Below are positions 48,262 to 56,079 of a stretch of 64,000 nucleotides of DNA, piece by piece. Source of the DNA: Solimonas aquatica. GTDB taxonomy: Bacteria > Pseudomonadota > Gammaproteobacteria > Nevskiales > Nevskiaceae. Position 1 is the stretch's first letter, and every line of letters begins with the position of its first letter. The position numbers and the translations under genes were made by a program. The notes beneath the pieces are model-generated. The model saw only the letters and a list, made by a program, of their open reading frames with translations, was not told the origin of the DNA and did not search any database. The stretch is from NCBI RefSeq assembly GCF_900111015.1, contig NZ_FOFS01000010.1, positions 152,665 through 216,664 of the forward strand, given 5' to 3'.

Positions 48262-48653
48262 GCATCGGCGTACTGCTGGTCACGCATGGCAAGCTCGGGC
48301 ATCACCTGCTCGACACGCTCACCGACATGATGGATCAGCTGCCGCTGGCCACCGATGTGCTGGAAGTGCGGCGCGTGCAGGCCCATGAGGTGCTGATCAA
48401 TCAGGGCCGCAAGATGATCGAGCGCCTGGATTCCGGTGACGGCGTGCTGATACTCACCGATGCCTTCGGCTCCACGCCCAGCAATATCGCCAACAAGCTG
48501 GCCGTGGCACAGCGCGTACTGGTGATCGCCGGCGTCAATCTGCCGATGCTGGTGCGCATCTTCAATTATCCGCGACTGTCCCTGGAGGACATGGCCAGAA
48601 GCGCCGTGGAAGGCGGCGCGCGCGGCATCATCCTCTGTCCCCCAACGTCCTGA
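48258..48653 (+). CDS. PTS EIIA component, mannose family
   Basis: A 131-residue EIIA(Man)-type protein. The phospho-accepting H10 lies in GVLLVTHGKLG and the conserved GVLILTDAFGSTPSNIANKL follows. No EIIB, EIIC or EIID genes are in the window, so the phosphoryl chain probably ends here and has a regulatory role, as proposed for similar orphan EIIA(Man) proteins in other proteobacteria. Confidence 0.93.
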   Translation: MSIGVLLVTHGKLGHHLLDTLTDMMDQLPLATDVLEVRRVQAHEVLINQGRKMIERLDSGDGVLILTDAFGSTPSNIANKLAVAQRVLVIAGVNLPMLVRIFNYPRLSLEDMARSAVEGGARGIILCPPTS

Positions 48654-48672
48654 AGCACAGGAGCCTGAACCC

Positions 48673-48939
48673 GTGGAACGCAAGGTGCTCATCGTCAACA
48701 TGCTCGGCCTGCACGCGCGCGCCGCCGCGCGGCTGGTGACGCTGGCGTCCAAATTCGAGGCCGATGTGCGGGTGCGCAAGGACAGCCGCGAAGTCAGCGG
48801 CAAGTCGATCATGGGCGTGATGATGCTGGCCGCCGCCAAGGGCACCGAACTCACCCTGATCGCCGAAGGCCCCGACGCCGCAGAGGCCCTGGACGAGCTG
48901 GAAGCCTTGGTGGCGGATCGGTTTGGAGAAGAAGCGTGA
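48673..48939 (+). CDS. ptsH: HPr-family phosphocarrier protein
   Basis: An 88-residue HPr, starting with GTG at 48673 after an AGGAG site. H14 in MLGLHARAAARLV takes phosphate from EI, and S45 in VSGKSIMGVMML is the expected HprK target, so both the His and Ser phosphorylation routes appear functional. The acidic C-terminus (EALVADRFGEEA) overlaps a possible earlier TTG start of ptsI at 48923. Confidence 0.95.
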   Translation: MERKVLIVNMLGLHARAAARLVTLASKFEADVRVRKDSREVSGKSIMGVMMLAAAKGTELTLIAEGPDAAEALDELEALVADRFGEEA

Positions 48940-49030
48940 GGCCTCCGATGCAAGACCGGCGACAGGGCCAGCGACGGCGCGCGCCGGTCGGCACCTCTCC
49001 GGCCTCAAGCCGCGCGGAGCACTGCCCGGC

Positions 49031-50764
49031 ATGAGCCTCTGGCTGACCGGCATCGGCGTCTCGCGCGGCATTGCCATTGCACGCGTGCAGAAGCTGCAGG
49101 CGGGCGATCTGGAGATTCCGGAGCGCGCGCTGGCCGCCGGGGAAGTCGACGCCGAGGTGATGCGCTTTGCCGCCGCGCATGGCATCGCCCGCCAGCAGCT
49201 GCGCGAGGTGCGCGCGCAGATTCCCGCCGGCACGCCCAGCGACATCGCCGCCTTCATCGACACCCACATCCTGATGCTCGATGACCGCTCGATCACCGAC
49301 GGCACCGTGCAGACCATCCGCAACCAGCGCATCAACGCCGAGGCGGCGCTGCGCAAGACCCGCGACGCGCTGATCGCGGTGTTCGAGCAGATGGAAGACC
49401 CTTATCTGCGCACCCGCCGCGACGATGTCAGCCATGTCTGCGGCCGCATCCTGCGCGTGCTGCTCAAGTCCGAGCGCCAGCTGCCGCAGCGCAGCGGACA
49501 GACCGAACCCTTCCTGGTGGTGGCCGACGACATCACGCCGGCCGACATCATCCTGCTCTCCCAACAGCACGTCAGCGCCTTCGTCACCGAGTACGGCGGC
49601 CCGCTTTCGCACACCGCGATCCTGGCGCGTTCCCTGGGCATTCCCGCCGTGGTGGGCCTGCGCGACGCGCGCCGCCTGCTGCGCGACGGCGAGACCGTGG
49701 TGCTCGACGGCGAGGCCGGCCATGTGCTGGCCGATCCCGATGCGCTGGCCCTGGACTTCTATCGCGCCAAGCAGCGCGCGCAGGCGCAGTACCGCGCCAA
49801 TCTGATCCGCCTGAAAGGCCGCGAGGCGATTTCGCGCGACGGCCTGCATCTGCGCCTGCTCGCCAATATCGAGCTGCCCGAGGATGCCAAGGTCGCGCAG
49901 GAAAACGGCGCCGAAGGCGTGGGCCTGTACCGCACCGAATTCCTGTACATGAACCGCAAGGATCTGCCCAGCGAAGAGGAGCAGTACGAGGCCTATGCAC
50001 GCATCGTGCAGGCGGTGGCCGGACCGATCACCATCCGCACGCTCGATCTGGGCGCCGACAAGCAGGTGGACTCCGGACGCTCGCAGGGACCGACGCCGAA
50101 CAATCCGGCGCTGGGGCTGCGCGCCATCCGCCTGTGCCTGAAGGAACCCGATCTGTTCCGCGTGCAGATCCGCGCGCTGCTGCGCGCCTCCAGCCTGGGC
50201 CGTGCGCAGATCATGCTGCCGATGATCTCCAGCGTGCAGGAATTCCGCCAGGCCTGCGCGGTGATCGATGCCGCGCGCCTGGAGCTGATCGCCGAAGGCA
50301 AGCAGCTGTCGGGCGAAGTGCCGGTGGGCGCCATGATCGAGGTGCCGGCGGCGGCGCTGGCCGCGCCCTGGCTGGCGCGCCAGGCGCGCTTCTTTTCCAT
50401 CGGCACCAACGACCTCATCCAGTACACGCTCGCCATCGACCGCGTCGACGACGAGGTGAACTATCTCTATGACCCCCTGCACCCGGCGGTGCTGCAGCTG
50501 ATCAGCCGCACCATCGAGGCCGGCAATGCCGCCGGCATCGAAGTGGCGATGTGCGGCGAAATGGCCGCCGACCCCAAGTACACGCGCCTGCTGCTGGGCC
50601 TGGGCCTGCGCGAATTCTCCATGCATCCGGAAGCGCTGCTGGAGATCAAGCAGATCATCATCGAGTCCGACGTCGGCGCGCTGCGCAAGGAAGTGGCGAG
50701 CCTGATGCAAAGCCAGGACCTACAGGAAATGCGCGAACGCATCAACGCCCTCGGCGGCCATTGA
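49031..50764 (+). CDS. ptsI: PTS enzyme I
   Basis: Phosphoenolpyruvate-protein phosphotransferase that passes phosphate from PEP to HPr. From the ATG at 49031 it has 577 residues, matching E. coli EI (575). The HPr-binding N-domain is followed by the phospho-His in GGPLSHTAILAR (H194) and the PEP-binding barrel with EGVGLYRTEFLYM, a FFSIGTNDLIQYTLAIDR strand and CGEMAADPKY with the catalytic Cys. No GAF domain is present, so it is a sugar-type EI rather than EI-Ntr. An in-frame TTG at 48923 would add 36 non-conserved residues. Confidence 0.95.
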   Translation: MSLWLTGIGVSRGIAIARVQKLQAGDLEIPERALAAGEVDAEVMRFAAAHGIARQQLREVRAQIPAGTPSDIAAFIDTHILMLDDRSITDGTVQTIRNQRINAEAALRKTRDALIAVFEQMEDPYLRTRRDDVSHVCGRILRVLLKSERQLPQRSGQTEPFLVVADDITPADIILLSQQHVSAFVTEYGGPLSHTAILARSLGIPAVVGLRDARRLLRDGETVVLDGEAGHVLADPDALALDFYRAKQRAQAQYRANLIRLKGREAISRDGLHLRLLANIELPEDAKVAQENGAEGVGLYRTEFLYMNRKDLPSEEEQYEAYARIVQAVAGPITIRTLDLGADKQVDSGRSQGPTPNNPALGLRAIRLCLKEPDLFRVQIRALLRASSLGRAQIMLPMISSVQEFRQACAVIDAARLELIAEGKQLSGEVPVGAMIEVPAAALAAPWLARQARFFSIGTNDLIQYTLAIDRVDDEVNYLYDPLHPAVLQLISRTIEAGNAAGIEVAMCGEMAADPKYTRLLLGLGLREFSMHPEALLEIKQIIIESDVGALRKEVASLMQSQDLQEMRERINALGGH

Positions 50765-50810
50765 GCGGCACCCGGCGACCGCCGGAAAAAAATCCAGCAC
50801 AGACGCATGC

Positions 50811-50829
50811 GCGCGAGCTAAGCTCGCGC
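50811..50829. promoter_or_regulatory. Palindrome upstream of mgtE
   Basis: GCGCGAGCT-A-AGCTCGCGC is a perfect 9-bp inverted repeat with a single central base, 22 bp before the mgtE start in an 87-bp gap. It could be an operator or a 5'-end hairpin. It does not resemble an M-box riboswitch. Confidence 0.35.
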
Positions 50830-50851
50830 CATCTACCGATGATCAACGCTC

Positions 50852-52201
50852 ATGGCGGAACGCGCAGGCAATAGCGACGCGGTCGAGCGGCTGCGCGAGC
50901 GGCTGACCGGCGGCCGCCTGCTGTCCGTGCGTCGCGCCCTGCACGCACTCAATCCCGCCGAACTCGCCTCGCTGCTCGAATCCCTGCCGCCCCGGCATCG
51001 CCGCCTGGTCTGGAACATGGTGGAGCGCGACGACGAGGGCGAGGTGCTGCTGCACCTGGGCGAGGAAGTGCGCGCCGGCCTGATGCGCGAGATGGATGTG
51101 AAGGAGCTGGTGGCCGCCGCCGGCGATCTGGACATCGATGATCTGGCCGATCTCATCGAGCATCTGCCGGAGTCGGTGACGCAGCAGGTGGTCAAGGCCC
51201 TGGACACCCAGGACCGCGCGCGCCTGGAGCGGGTGCTGGCCTACGAGGCCGACAGCGCCGGCGGCCTGATGAACACCGACGCGGTCACGGTGCGCGGCGA
51301 CGTCACGCTCGATGTGGTGCAGCGTTATCTGCGCCTGCGCGGCGAGCTGCCGCCGCACACCGATGCCTTGTTCGTGGTCGATCGCCAGGGCCACTATCGC
51401 GGGGTGCTGACCCTGGAGCGGGTGCTGACCCGCGACGCCGAGACCCTGGTCAGCGCCGTGATGGATGAGGAACGCACCGCCCTGCCCGCGACCCTGGCGG
51501 CCGAGCGCGTGGCGCAGCACTTCGAAGACGCGGACCTGCTGTCCGCCGCCGTCATCGACGAGCAGGGCCTGCTGCTGGGCCGCATCACCGTGGACGATGT
51601 GCTGGATGTGATCCGCAAGGATGCGGAACGCAAGCTGATGTCGCTGGCGGGTCTGACCGAGGACGAGGACATCTTCGCGCCGGTGCGCGGCGCCACGCGC
51701 CGCCGCGCGATCTGGCTGGGCATCAATCTGCTCACCGCGTTTCTGGCCTCTTCGGTGGTGGATCTGTTCCAGGGCACCATCAGCCAGGTGGTGGCACTGG
51801 CGGTGCTGATGCCCATCGTCGCGAGCATGGGCGGCATCGGCGGCTCGCAGACCCTGACCCTGATGATCCGTGGCCTGGCCCTGGGCCAGATCGGCTCCGG
51901 CAACACGCGCTTTCTGCTGCGCAAGGAACTGCTGGTGGCCGCGATCAACGGCCTGCTCTGGGCGCTGGTGGTGGGCGCGGTGGCGCTGCTGTGGTTCAAG
52001 AGCTGGCCGCTGGCGCTGGTGGTGGGCCTGGCCATCGTCATCAATCAGACCATCGCGGCGCTGGCCGGCATCTTCGTGCCGCTCACGCTCAAGCGCATGG
52101 GCATCGATCCGGCGCTGGCCGGCAGCGTGATTCTCACCACCTTCACGGATGTCTGCGGCTTCTTCAGCCTGCTGGCGCTGGGCACGCTGATACTGCTTTG
52201 A
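50852..52201 (+). CDS. mgtE: Magnesium transporter MgtE
   Basis: A 449-residue Mg2+ channel. The N-domain helical superhelix (ALNPAELASLLESLPPRHRR) is followed by a CBS pair (residues 130-250, AGGLMNTDAVTVR ... LLLGRITVDDVLDVI) that senses cytosolic Mg2+, a plug helix and five membrane helices with the selectivity region (ALAVLMPIVASMGGIGGSQT) and the late NQTIAALAGIFVPLTLKRMG. It closes the ptsN-hprK-rapZ-ptsHI cluster, the same position as in Xanthomonas-like genomes. Confidence 0.95.
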   Translation: MAERAGNSDAVERLRERLTGGRLLSVRRALHALNPAELASLLESLPPRHRRLVWNMVERDDEGEVLLHLGEEVRAGLMREMDVKELVAAAGDLDIDDLADLIEHLPESVTQQVVKALDTQDRARLERVLAYEADSAGGLMNTDAVTVRGDVTLDVVQRYLRLRGELPPHTDALFVVDRQGHYRGVLTLERVLTRDAETLVSAVMDEERTALPATLAAERVAQHFEDADLLSAAVIDEQGLLLGRITVDDVLDVIRKDAERKLMSLAGLTEDEDIFAPVRGATRRRAIWLGINLLTAFLASSVVDLFQGTISQVVALAVLMPIVASMGGIGGSQTLTLMIRGLALGQIGSGNTRFLLRKELLVAAINGLLWALVVGAVALLWFKSWPLALVVGLAIVINQTIAALAGIFVPLTLKRMGIDPALAGSVILTTFTDVCGFFSLLALGTLILL

Positions 52202-52232
52202 CGCGGCGCCAGCGCGCCTGTTCAGCCGCGCG

Positions 52233-52775
52233 CTACTCCGGCACCCAGCGCTTGCCGAGTTTTCGCGCCAGCGTGCGCCGGTGCATGCCCAGGCGCCGCG
52301 CGGTTTCCGAGATGTTGAAGCCGGTTTCCGCCAGCGTCTCGTGGATGCGCTCCCATTCCAGGGTCTTGATCGAGGTCGGCCGCGCTGCCACCGGCGTCTC
52401 CACATCGCCCGGCTCGCGCGTGAATGCGGCTTCGATATCGTCGGTGTTGGACGGCTTGACCAGATAGTTGCAGGCGCCCAGCTTGATCGCCTCCACAGCG
52501 GTGGCGATGCTGGCAAAGCCGGTGAGCACCACGATCAGCATCTGCGGATCGTGCTGCGCGAGCGCCTGCACCACCGCCAGACCCGACTCGCTGCCCAGCT
52601 TCAGATCCACCACCGCGTACCTCGGCTGATGTTCGCGCAGCAGGGCCTGCACATCCTCCAGCTTGTCGGCCATCAGCACCTGGTAATCGCGACGCTCGAA
52701 GGAGCGCTTGAGGGTGCGCGCAAACGCCGCATCGTCCTCCACGATCAGCAGCTGCCTCGGGGTGTCAGGACTCAT
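52233..52775 (-). CDS. regA: Redox response regulator, RegA/PrrA/RoxR family
   Basis: A 180-residue response regulator. Receiver residues are D14/D15, the phospho-acceptor D57 (VVDLKLGSESG), Thr in VLTGFAS and Lys in LVKPS. The GFASIATAVEAIKLGACNYL stretch is nearly invariant in RegA/PrrA/ActR proteins. A linker leads to the Fis-type HTH (NISETARRLGMHRRTLARKL). The ATG at 52775 has GGAGG 5 nt upstream and overlaps the sensor gene by 11 bp. It should control respiration and redox genes, and the cyo operon next door is a natural target. Confidence 0.93.
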   Translation of the reverse strand: MSPDTPRQLLIVEDDAAFARTLKRSFERRDYQVLMADKLEDVQALLREHQPRYAVVDLKLGSESGLAVVQALAQHDPQMLIVVLTGFASIATAVEAIKLGACNYLVKPSNTDDIEAAFTREPGDVETPVAARPTSIKTLEWERIHETLAETGFNISETARRLGMHRRTLARKLGKRWVPE

Positions 52776-54117
52776 GCGACCCTCCAATCGCCAGCGAGGC
52801 CAGCGGCAGGCTCATGCTCACCAGCGCGCCGCCGCCGATGAGGTTCTCCGCCGTGACGCTGCCGCCCAGCTTGCGGATCACATTGACCACCAGGAACAGA
52901 CCTAGACCGCCGCCGGGCTTGCCCTTGGTGGACTGATAGGGCTTGCCCAGCTGCGCCAGAATCTCCGGCGCGAAGCCCCGCCCGAAATCGCGCACCTGCA
53001 TGCTCAGGGTCTGTGCCGTGCAGCGCACCTCGAAGGCCAGCCACTGCGGCGAAGCCTCCAGGGCATTGTCCAGCACATTGCAGATCACCTGCTTGAGCGC
53101 CGAGTCGGAGACGATGCTCAGGTCGGCAGGCAGCTCCGCGTCCTGATCGAAGTCGTAGTCCAGGGTCGGCACATGCCGCTTGGCGCGCCACTCCGCCACC
53201 AGTTCATCCATGAAGCGCTGCGGCGTGGTGATGCCCAGCGACTCACCGCGCGCCTCGCCGGCGGAGAGCAGAATGCCGGTGACGATGGTCTTGCAGCGCC
53301 GCACCTGCTCCTCCATGTCGCCGATCTCTTCCAGCAGCTCGGGCCGGTCGCGAAACTCCGGCATGCGCCGCCAGTCGCCGAGAATCACCGAGAGTGTCGC
53401 CAGCGGCGTGCCCAGCTCGTGCGCGGCACCCGAGGCCAGAAGGCCCATGCGCACGATCAGATCCTCTTCCACCTCGCGCTGGCGCAGCTCGGCCAGGCGC
53501 TCCTCGCGGCCGCGCAGGATCGAGGTGATGCGGTTGACGAAAATCACCAGCAGGCCGGCGTTGAGCGCAAAGCAGACCAGCATGCCCAGGATGTGCAGCT
53601 CGAACAGCGTGTAGCGGCTGTGCTCCGGCAGCTGCAGGGGCTGGTAATACTTGGTCAGCGCCGTGAAGCAGACCGTGGTCAGGCCGACGATCATCCAGGT
53701 CAGCCAGCCGTCCAGCAGCATCGCCGCCAGCGTCACCTGCAGCAGGTACAGGAACACGAAGGGATTGGTGGCGCCGCCGCTGCAGTACAGCAGCGCGGTC
53801 AGCACCGCCACGTCGCCGCAGAGGCCGAAGAAAATCTGCCAGCGGTAGACCGTGGCATTGCGCTGCGGGAAAAACAGGCTGAACAGGTTCAGGCAGATCA
53901 GGATGGAGATGACATTGGCCATCTGCACCAGAGGCAGCCGCACCTCGTACATCTGCACCACGTAGACGATGGTCAGGATCTGCCCGATCACCGCGATCCA
54001 GCGCAGCTGCACCATCTGGATCATGTTCTGCCGGCCGACGCTGTCCAGCGCCAGCCGGATCAGGGCGCTGCGCCGCGCCGCGCCACGTAGGGAGGATGCG
54101 ATTGCCATGGCCGCCAT
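52765..54117 (-). CDS. regB: Redox sensor histidine kinase, RegB/PrrB/RoxS family
   Basis: A 450-residue kinase with six membrane helices. The heptapeptide GGATNPF (residues 114-120) matches the ubiquinone-sensing GGxxNPF motif of RegB. The H-box SGAAHELGTPLATLSVI places the phospho-His at H233; the N-box NVLDNALEASP and GGGLGLFLVV ATP lid follow. The redox Cys position of Rhodobacter RegB could not be assigned. Start taken as ATG 54117; ATG 54108 is equally possible and the frame stays open to 54216. Same operon as regA, immediately downstream. Confidence 0.92.
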   Translation of the reverse strand: MAAMAIASSLRGAARRSALIRLALDSVGRQNMIQMVQLRWIAVIGQILTIVYVVQMYEVRLPLVQMANVISILICLNLFSLFFPQRNATVYRWQIFFGLCGDVAVLTALLYCSGGATNPFVFLYLLQVTLAAMLLDGWLTWMIVGLTTVCFTALTKYYQPLQLPEHSRYTLFELHILGMLVCFALNAGLLVIFVNRITSILRGREERLAELRQREVEEDLIVRMGLLASGAAHELGTPLATLSVILGDWRRMPEFRDRPELLEEIGDMEEQVRRCKTIVTGILLSAGEARGESLGITTPQRFMDELVAEWRAKRHVPTLDYDFDQDAELPADLSIVSDSALKQVICNVLDNALEASPQWLAFEVRCTAQTLSMQVRDFGRGFAPEILAQLGKPYQSTKGKPGGGLGLFLVVNVIRKLGGSVTAENLIGGGALVSMSLPLASLAIGGSHES

Positions 54118-54174
54118 GCTAGCGGCAGCGTCGGCGGCTTGCAGCGTGGTGGCGGGCTTGGGGGTGCTGCGGGG

Positions 54175-54310
54175 GAAGCAATCACGCCAAGACGCAAAGG
54201 ACGCGGAGGCGCACAAAGCTCAGCAGTGGCGGCATCTGTGATTCCCGCTCGCGGGTGAATGGCAAGGAGCGGCGCCATAGCGCCCTTTTGCGCCTCGGCG
54301 TGATTCCTTC
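54175..54310. repeat. MITE-like element with 26-bp terminal inverted repeats
   Basis: The left end GAAGCAATCACGCCAAGACG (then CAAAGG) at 54175-54200 and the right end at 54284-54310 (CCTTTTGCGCCTCGGCGTGA, then TTCCTTC) are inverted copies with about three mismatches and one indel. The interior of about 83 bp has its own small hairpin (CCCGC-TC-GCGGG) and no ORF. Such CGCCAAGACGCAAAG repeats occur as dispersed elements in other proteobacterial genomes. It fills most of the 218-bp gap between regB and surf1. Confidence 0.7.
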
Positions 54311-54335
54311 AATCAACGCCGGGCGCCGCGCCACT

Positions 54336-55040
54336 TCAGCGCCGCTCAGGCTCGCGGTAGAGCAGCCACAGCCCCAGCAGGGACAGGCCGGCCAGGCCAA
54401 ACCAGGTGAGCGCGTAGACCAGATGACTGTTGTGGAAGCGGATCACGGTGAGTCCGCCCACCGGCCAGTCCTGCGTGGGCATGGCCTCGGCATCGACGAA
54501 GAACGGCGCGGTGTGCGCGGCGTCCAGCTTCAGGGCGGAGCTGATGGCGGCGACGTCGCGCGAATGCCAGCGGCCGGCGGCCGGATCGTTGTCGCGCAAA
54601 AACCCGCCGCCCGGCTCACTGCGGCGCAGCAGGCCGGTGACCACGTATTGCGAAAACCCCTGCCCGGCCAGGAACTCGCGGTGCGCGGCATCGACATAAC
54701 CGCGATTGATCAGCACCACGCTGCCATCGGACAGGCGCAGCGGGCTGAGCACCCAGAAACCCGGGCCGCGCTCGGTGACGGCCTGGGTGAACACGGTCTG
54801 CGCCAGCAGCTCACCGGACAGCTGCAGGCGGCGGTATTCCTCCGCCCGGGCATCGAGCCGCGCCCAATCCGCCTGCGCATGCACCGGCGTCGGCATGGCG
54901 TGCACGCGCGCCTCGACGCGTGCGATCAGGTCCAGCTTCCACGCCCGCCTTTGCAGCTGCCAGCTGCCCAGCGCCAGAAATGCGGCGCAGAGCAGCAGCA
55001 GACCCAGCGCCAGCACGCGCCGGCGCCCGGGCGAGGTCAC
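54336..55040 (-). CDS. SURF1-family cytochrome oxidase assembly protein
   Basis: A 234-residue membrane protein with helices at both ends (LALGLLLLCAAFLALGSWQL and LVYALTWFGLAGLSLLGLWL) enclosing a periplasmic domain, the SURF1 layout. Typical motifs seen are GSWQLQRRAWK, GFWVLSPLRLSDGSVVLINR and the HNSHLVYALTWFGLA ending. SURF1 helps insert heme into terminal oxidases. Its ATG overlaps the cyoD stop (ATGA), showing that it serves the bo3-type oxidase here. Confidence 0.92.
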   Translation of the reverse strand: MTSPGRRRVLALGLLLLCAAFLALGSWQLQRRAWKLDLIARVEARVHAMPTPVHAQADWARLDARAEEYRRLQLSGELLAQTVFTQAVTERGPGFWVLSPLRLSDGSVVLINRGYVDAAHREFLAGQGFSQYVVTGLLRRSEPGGGFLRDNDPAAGRWHSRDVAAISSALKLDAAHTAPFFVDAEAMPTQDWPVGGLTVIRFHNSHLVYALTWFGLAGLSLLGLWLLYREPERR

Positions 55041-55450
55041 GGCATCTCGCGCATCTCGTGCGCGCTGCTCGGCATCATGTTGGTATTCATGTGATACATC
55101 ACCCAGAGCGATCCGGACAGGGCGATCACCACCAGCACGCTGGTGAAGATCAGCGCCAGCATATTCCAGCCGCCCTCGGAATGGGTGTTCATGTGCAGGA
55201 AGTAGATCATGTGCACCACGATCTGCACCGCACCCAGGGCCAGGATGATCGCCGTGGTGGCCTTGTGATTGGCCAGCACATCGCCCATCACCAGCCAGAA
55301 CGGAATGGCGGTGAGAATCACCGACAGCACGAAACCGATCAGATAGCTGCGCAGGCTGCCGTGCGCCGCGCCGCCCTCGCCGTGCTCGTGGCCGTGATCG
55401 TGACCGTGGACATGCGGCTCGTGGCCGGCTTCATGGTGCGTGGCGCTCAT
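55037..55450 (-). CDS. cyoD: Cytochrome o ubiquinol oxidase subunit IV
   Basis: A 137-residue subunit with three helices (SYLIGFVLSVILTAIPFWLV, TTAIILALGAVQIVVHMIYF, LALIFTSVLVVIALSGSLWV). The N-terminal tail is His-rich (HVHGHDHGHEHGEG), longer than in E. coli CyoD (109 residues) and possibly metal-binding. Coupled to cyoC by ATGA (55447-55450). Confidence 0.95.
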   Translation of the reverse strand: MSATHHEAGHEPHVHGHDHGHEHGEGGAAHGSLRSYLIGFVLSVILTAIPFWLVMGDVLANHKATTAIILALGAVQIVVHMIYFLHMNTHSEGGWNMLALIFTSVLVVIALSGSLWVMYHMNTNMMPSSAHEMREMP

Positions 55451-56070
55451 CGCAGCATTCCCATCAGATAAACGTAGGTGAAGACGCCGATCCAGACCAC
55501 GTCCAGAAAGTGCCAGAACAGCGACAGGCAGCTCAGGCGCCGGCAGTTGGCGGCGGTGAGGCCGTGCTTGCCCACCTGCACCATCAGCGTGATCAGCCAG
55601 ATGATGCCGAAGCTCACGTGCAGACCGTGCGTGCCGACCAGGGTGAAGAAGGACGACAGGAAGGCGCTGCGCTGCGGGCCGGCGCCCTCATGAATCAGGT
55701 GCGCGAACTCCTTGAGCTCCAGACCGACGAAGGCCGCGCCGAACAGACCGGTGATGGCCAGCCAGATCAGGGTTGCCTGCTTGCGGCCGCGCGCCATTTC
55801 CAGCATGGCAAAGCCGTAGGTGATGGACGAGAACAGCAGCATGGCGGTGTTGACCGCCACCACGTCCAGCTCGAACAGATCCTTCGGCGAGGGGCCGGCG
55901 GCGTAGCTGCCGCCCAGCACGCCGTACATGGCGAACAGCATGGCGAACACCAGGCAGTCGCTCATCAGGTACAGCCAGAAGCCGAGCATCGTGCCGTTTT
56001 CGACATGATGCTCGTGCTTCAGATAAAACTCCGGCGCGGCGCCCGGGGCGGTGACAGTGCTATGGCTCAT
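55447..56070 (-). CDS. cyoC: Cytochrome o ubiquinol oxidase subunit III
   Basis: A 207-residue five-helix heme-copper oxidase subunit III. GFWLYLMSDCLVFAMLFAMY, SITYGFAMLEMARGRKQ and LVGTHGLHVSFGIIWLITL are diagnostic. It stabilises the core subunit. 9 bp downstream of cyoB. Confidence 0.96.
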   Translation of the reverse strand: MSHSTVTAPGAAPEFYLKHEHHVENGTMLGFWLYLMSDCLVFAMLFAMYGVLGGSYAAGPSPKDLFELDVVAVNTAMLLFSSITYGFAMLEMARGRKQATLIWLAITGLFGAAFVGLELKEFAHLIHEGAGPQRSAFLSSFFTLVGTHGLHVSFGIIWLITLMVQVGKHGLTAANCRRLSCLSLFWHFLDVVWIGVFTYVYLMGMLR

Positions 56071-56079
56071 GGTCGGGCC

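Noticed and set aside
48923..49030. Upstream TTG start for ptsI overlapping ptsH
   Set aside because: The added 36 residues are not conserved-looking and the ATG at 49031 gives the standard EI length.
50765..50851. M-box magnesium riboswitch before mgtE
   Set aside because: The gap of 87 bp is too short for an M-box (about 170 nt) and shows only one palindrome.
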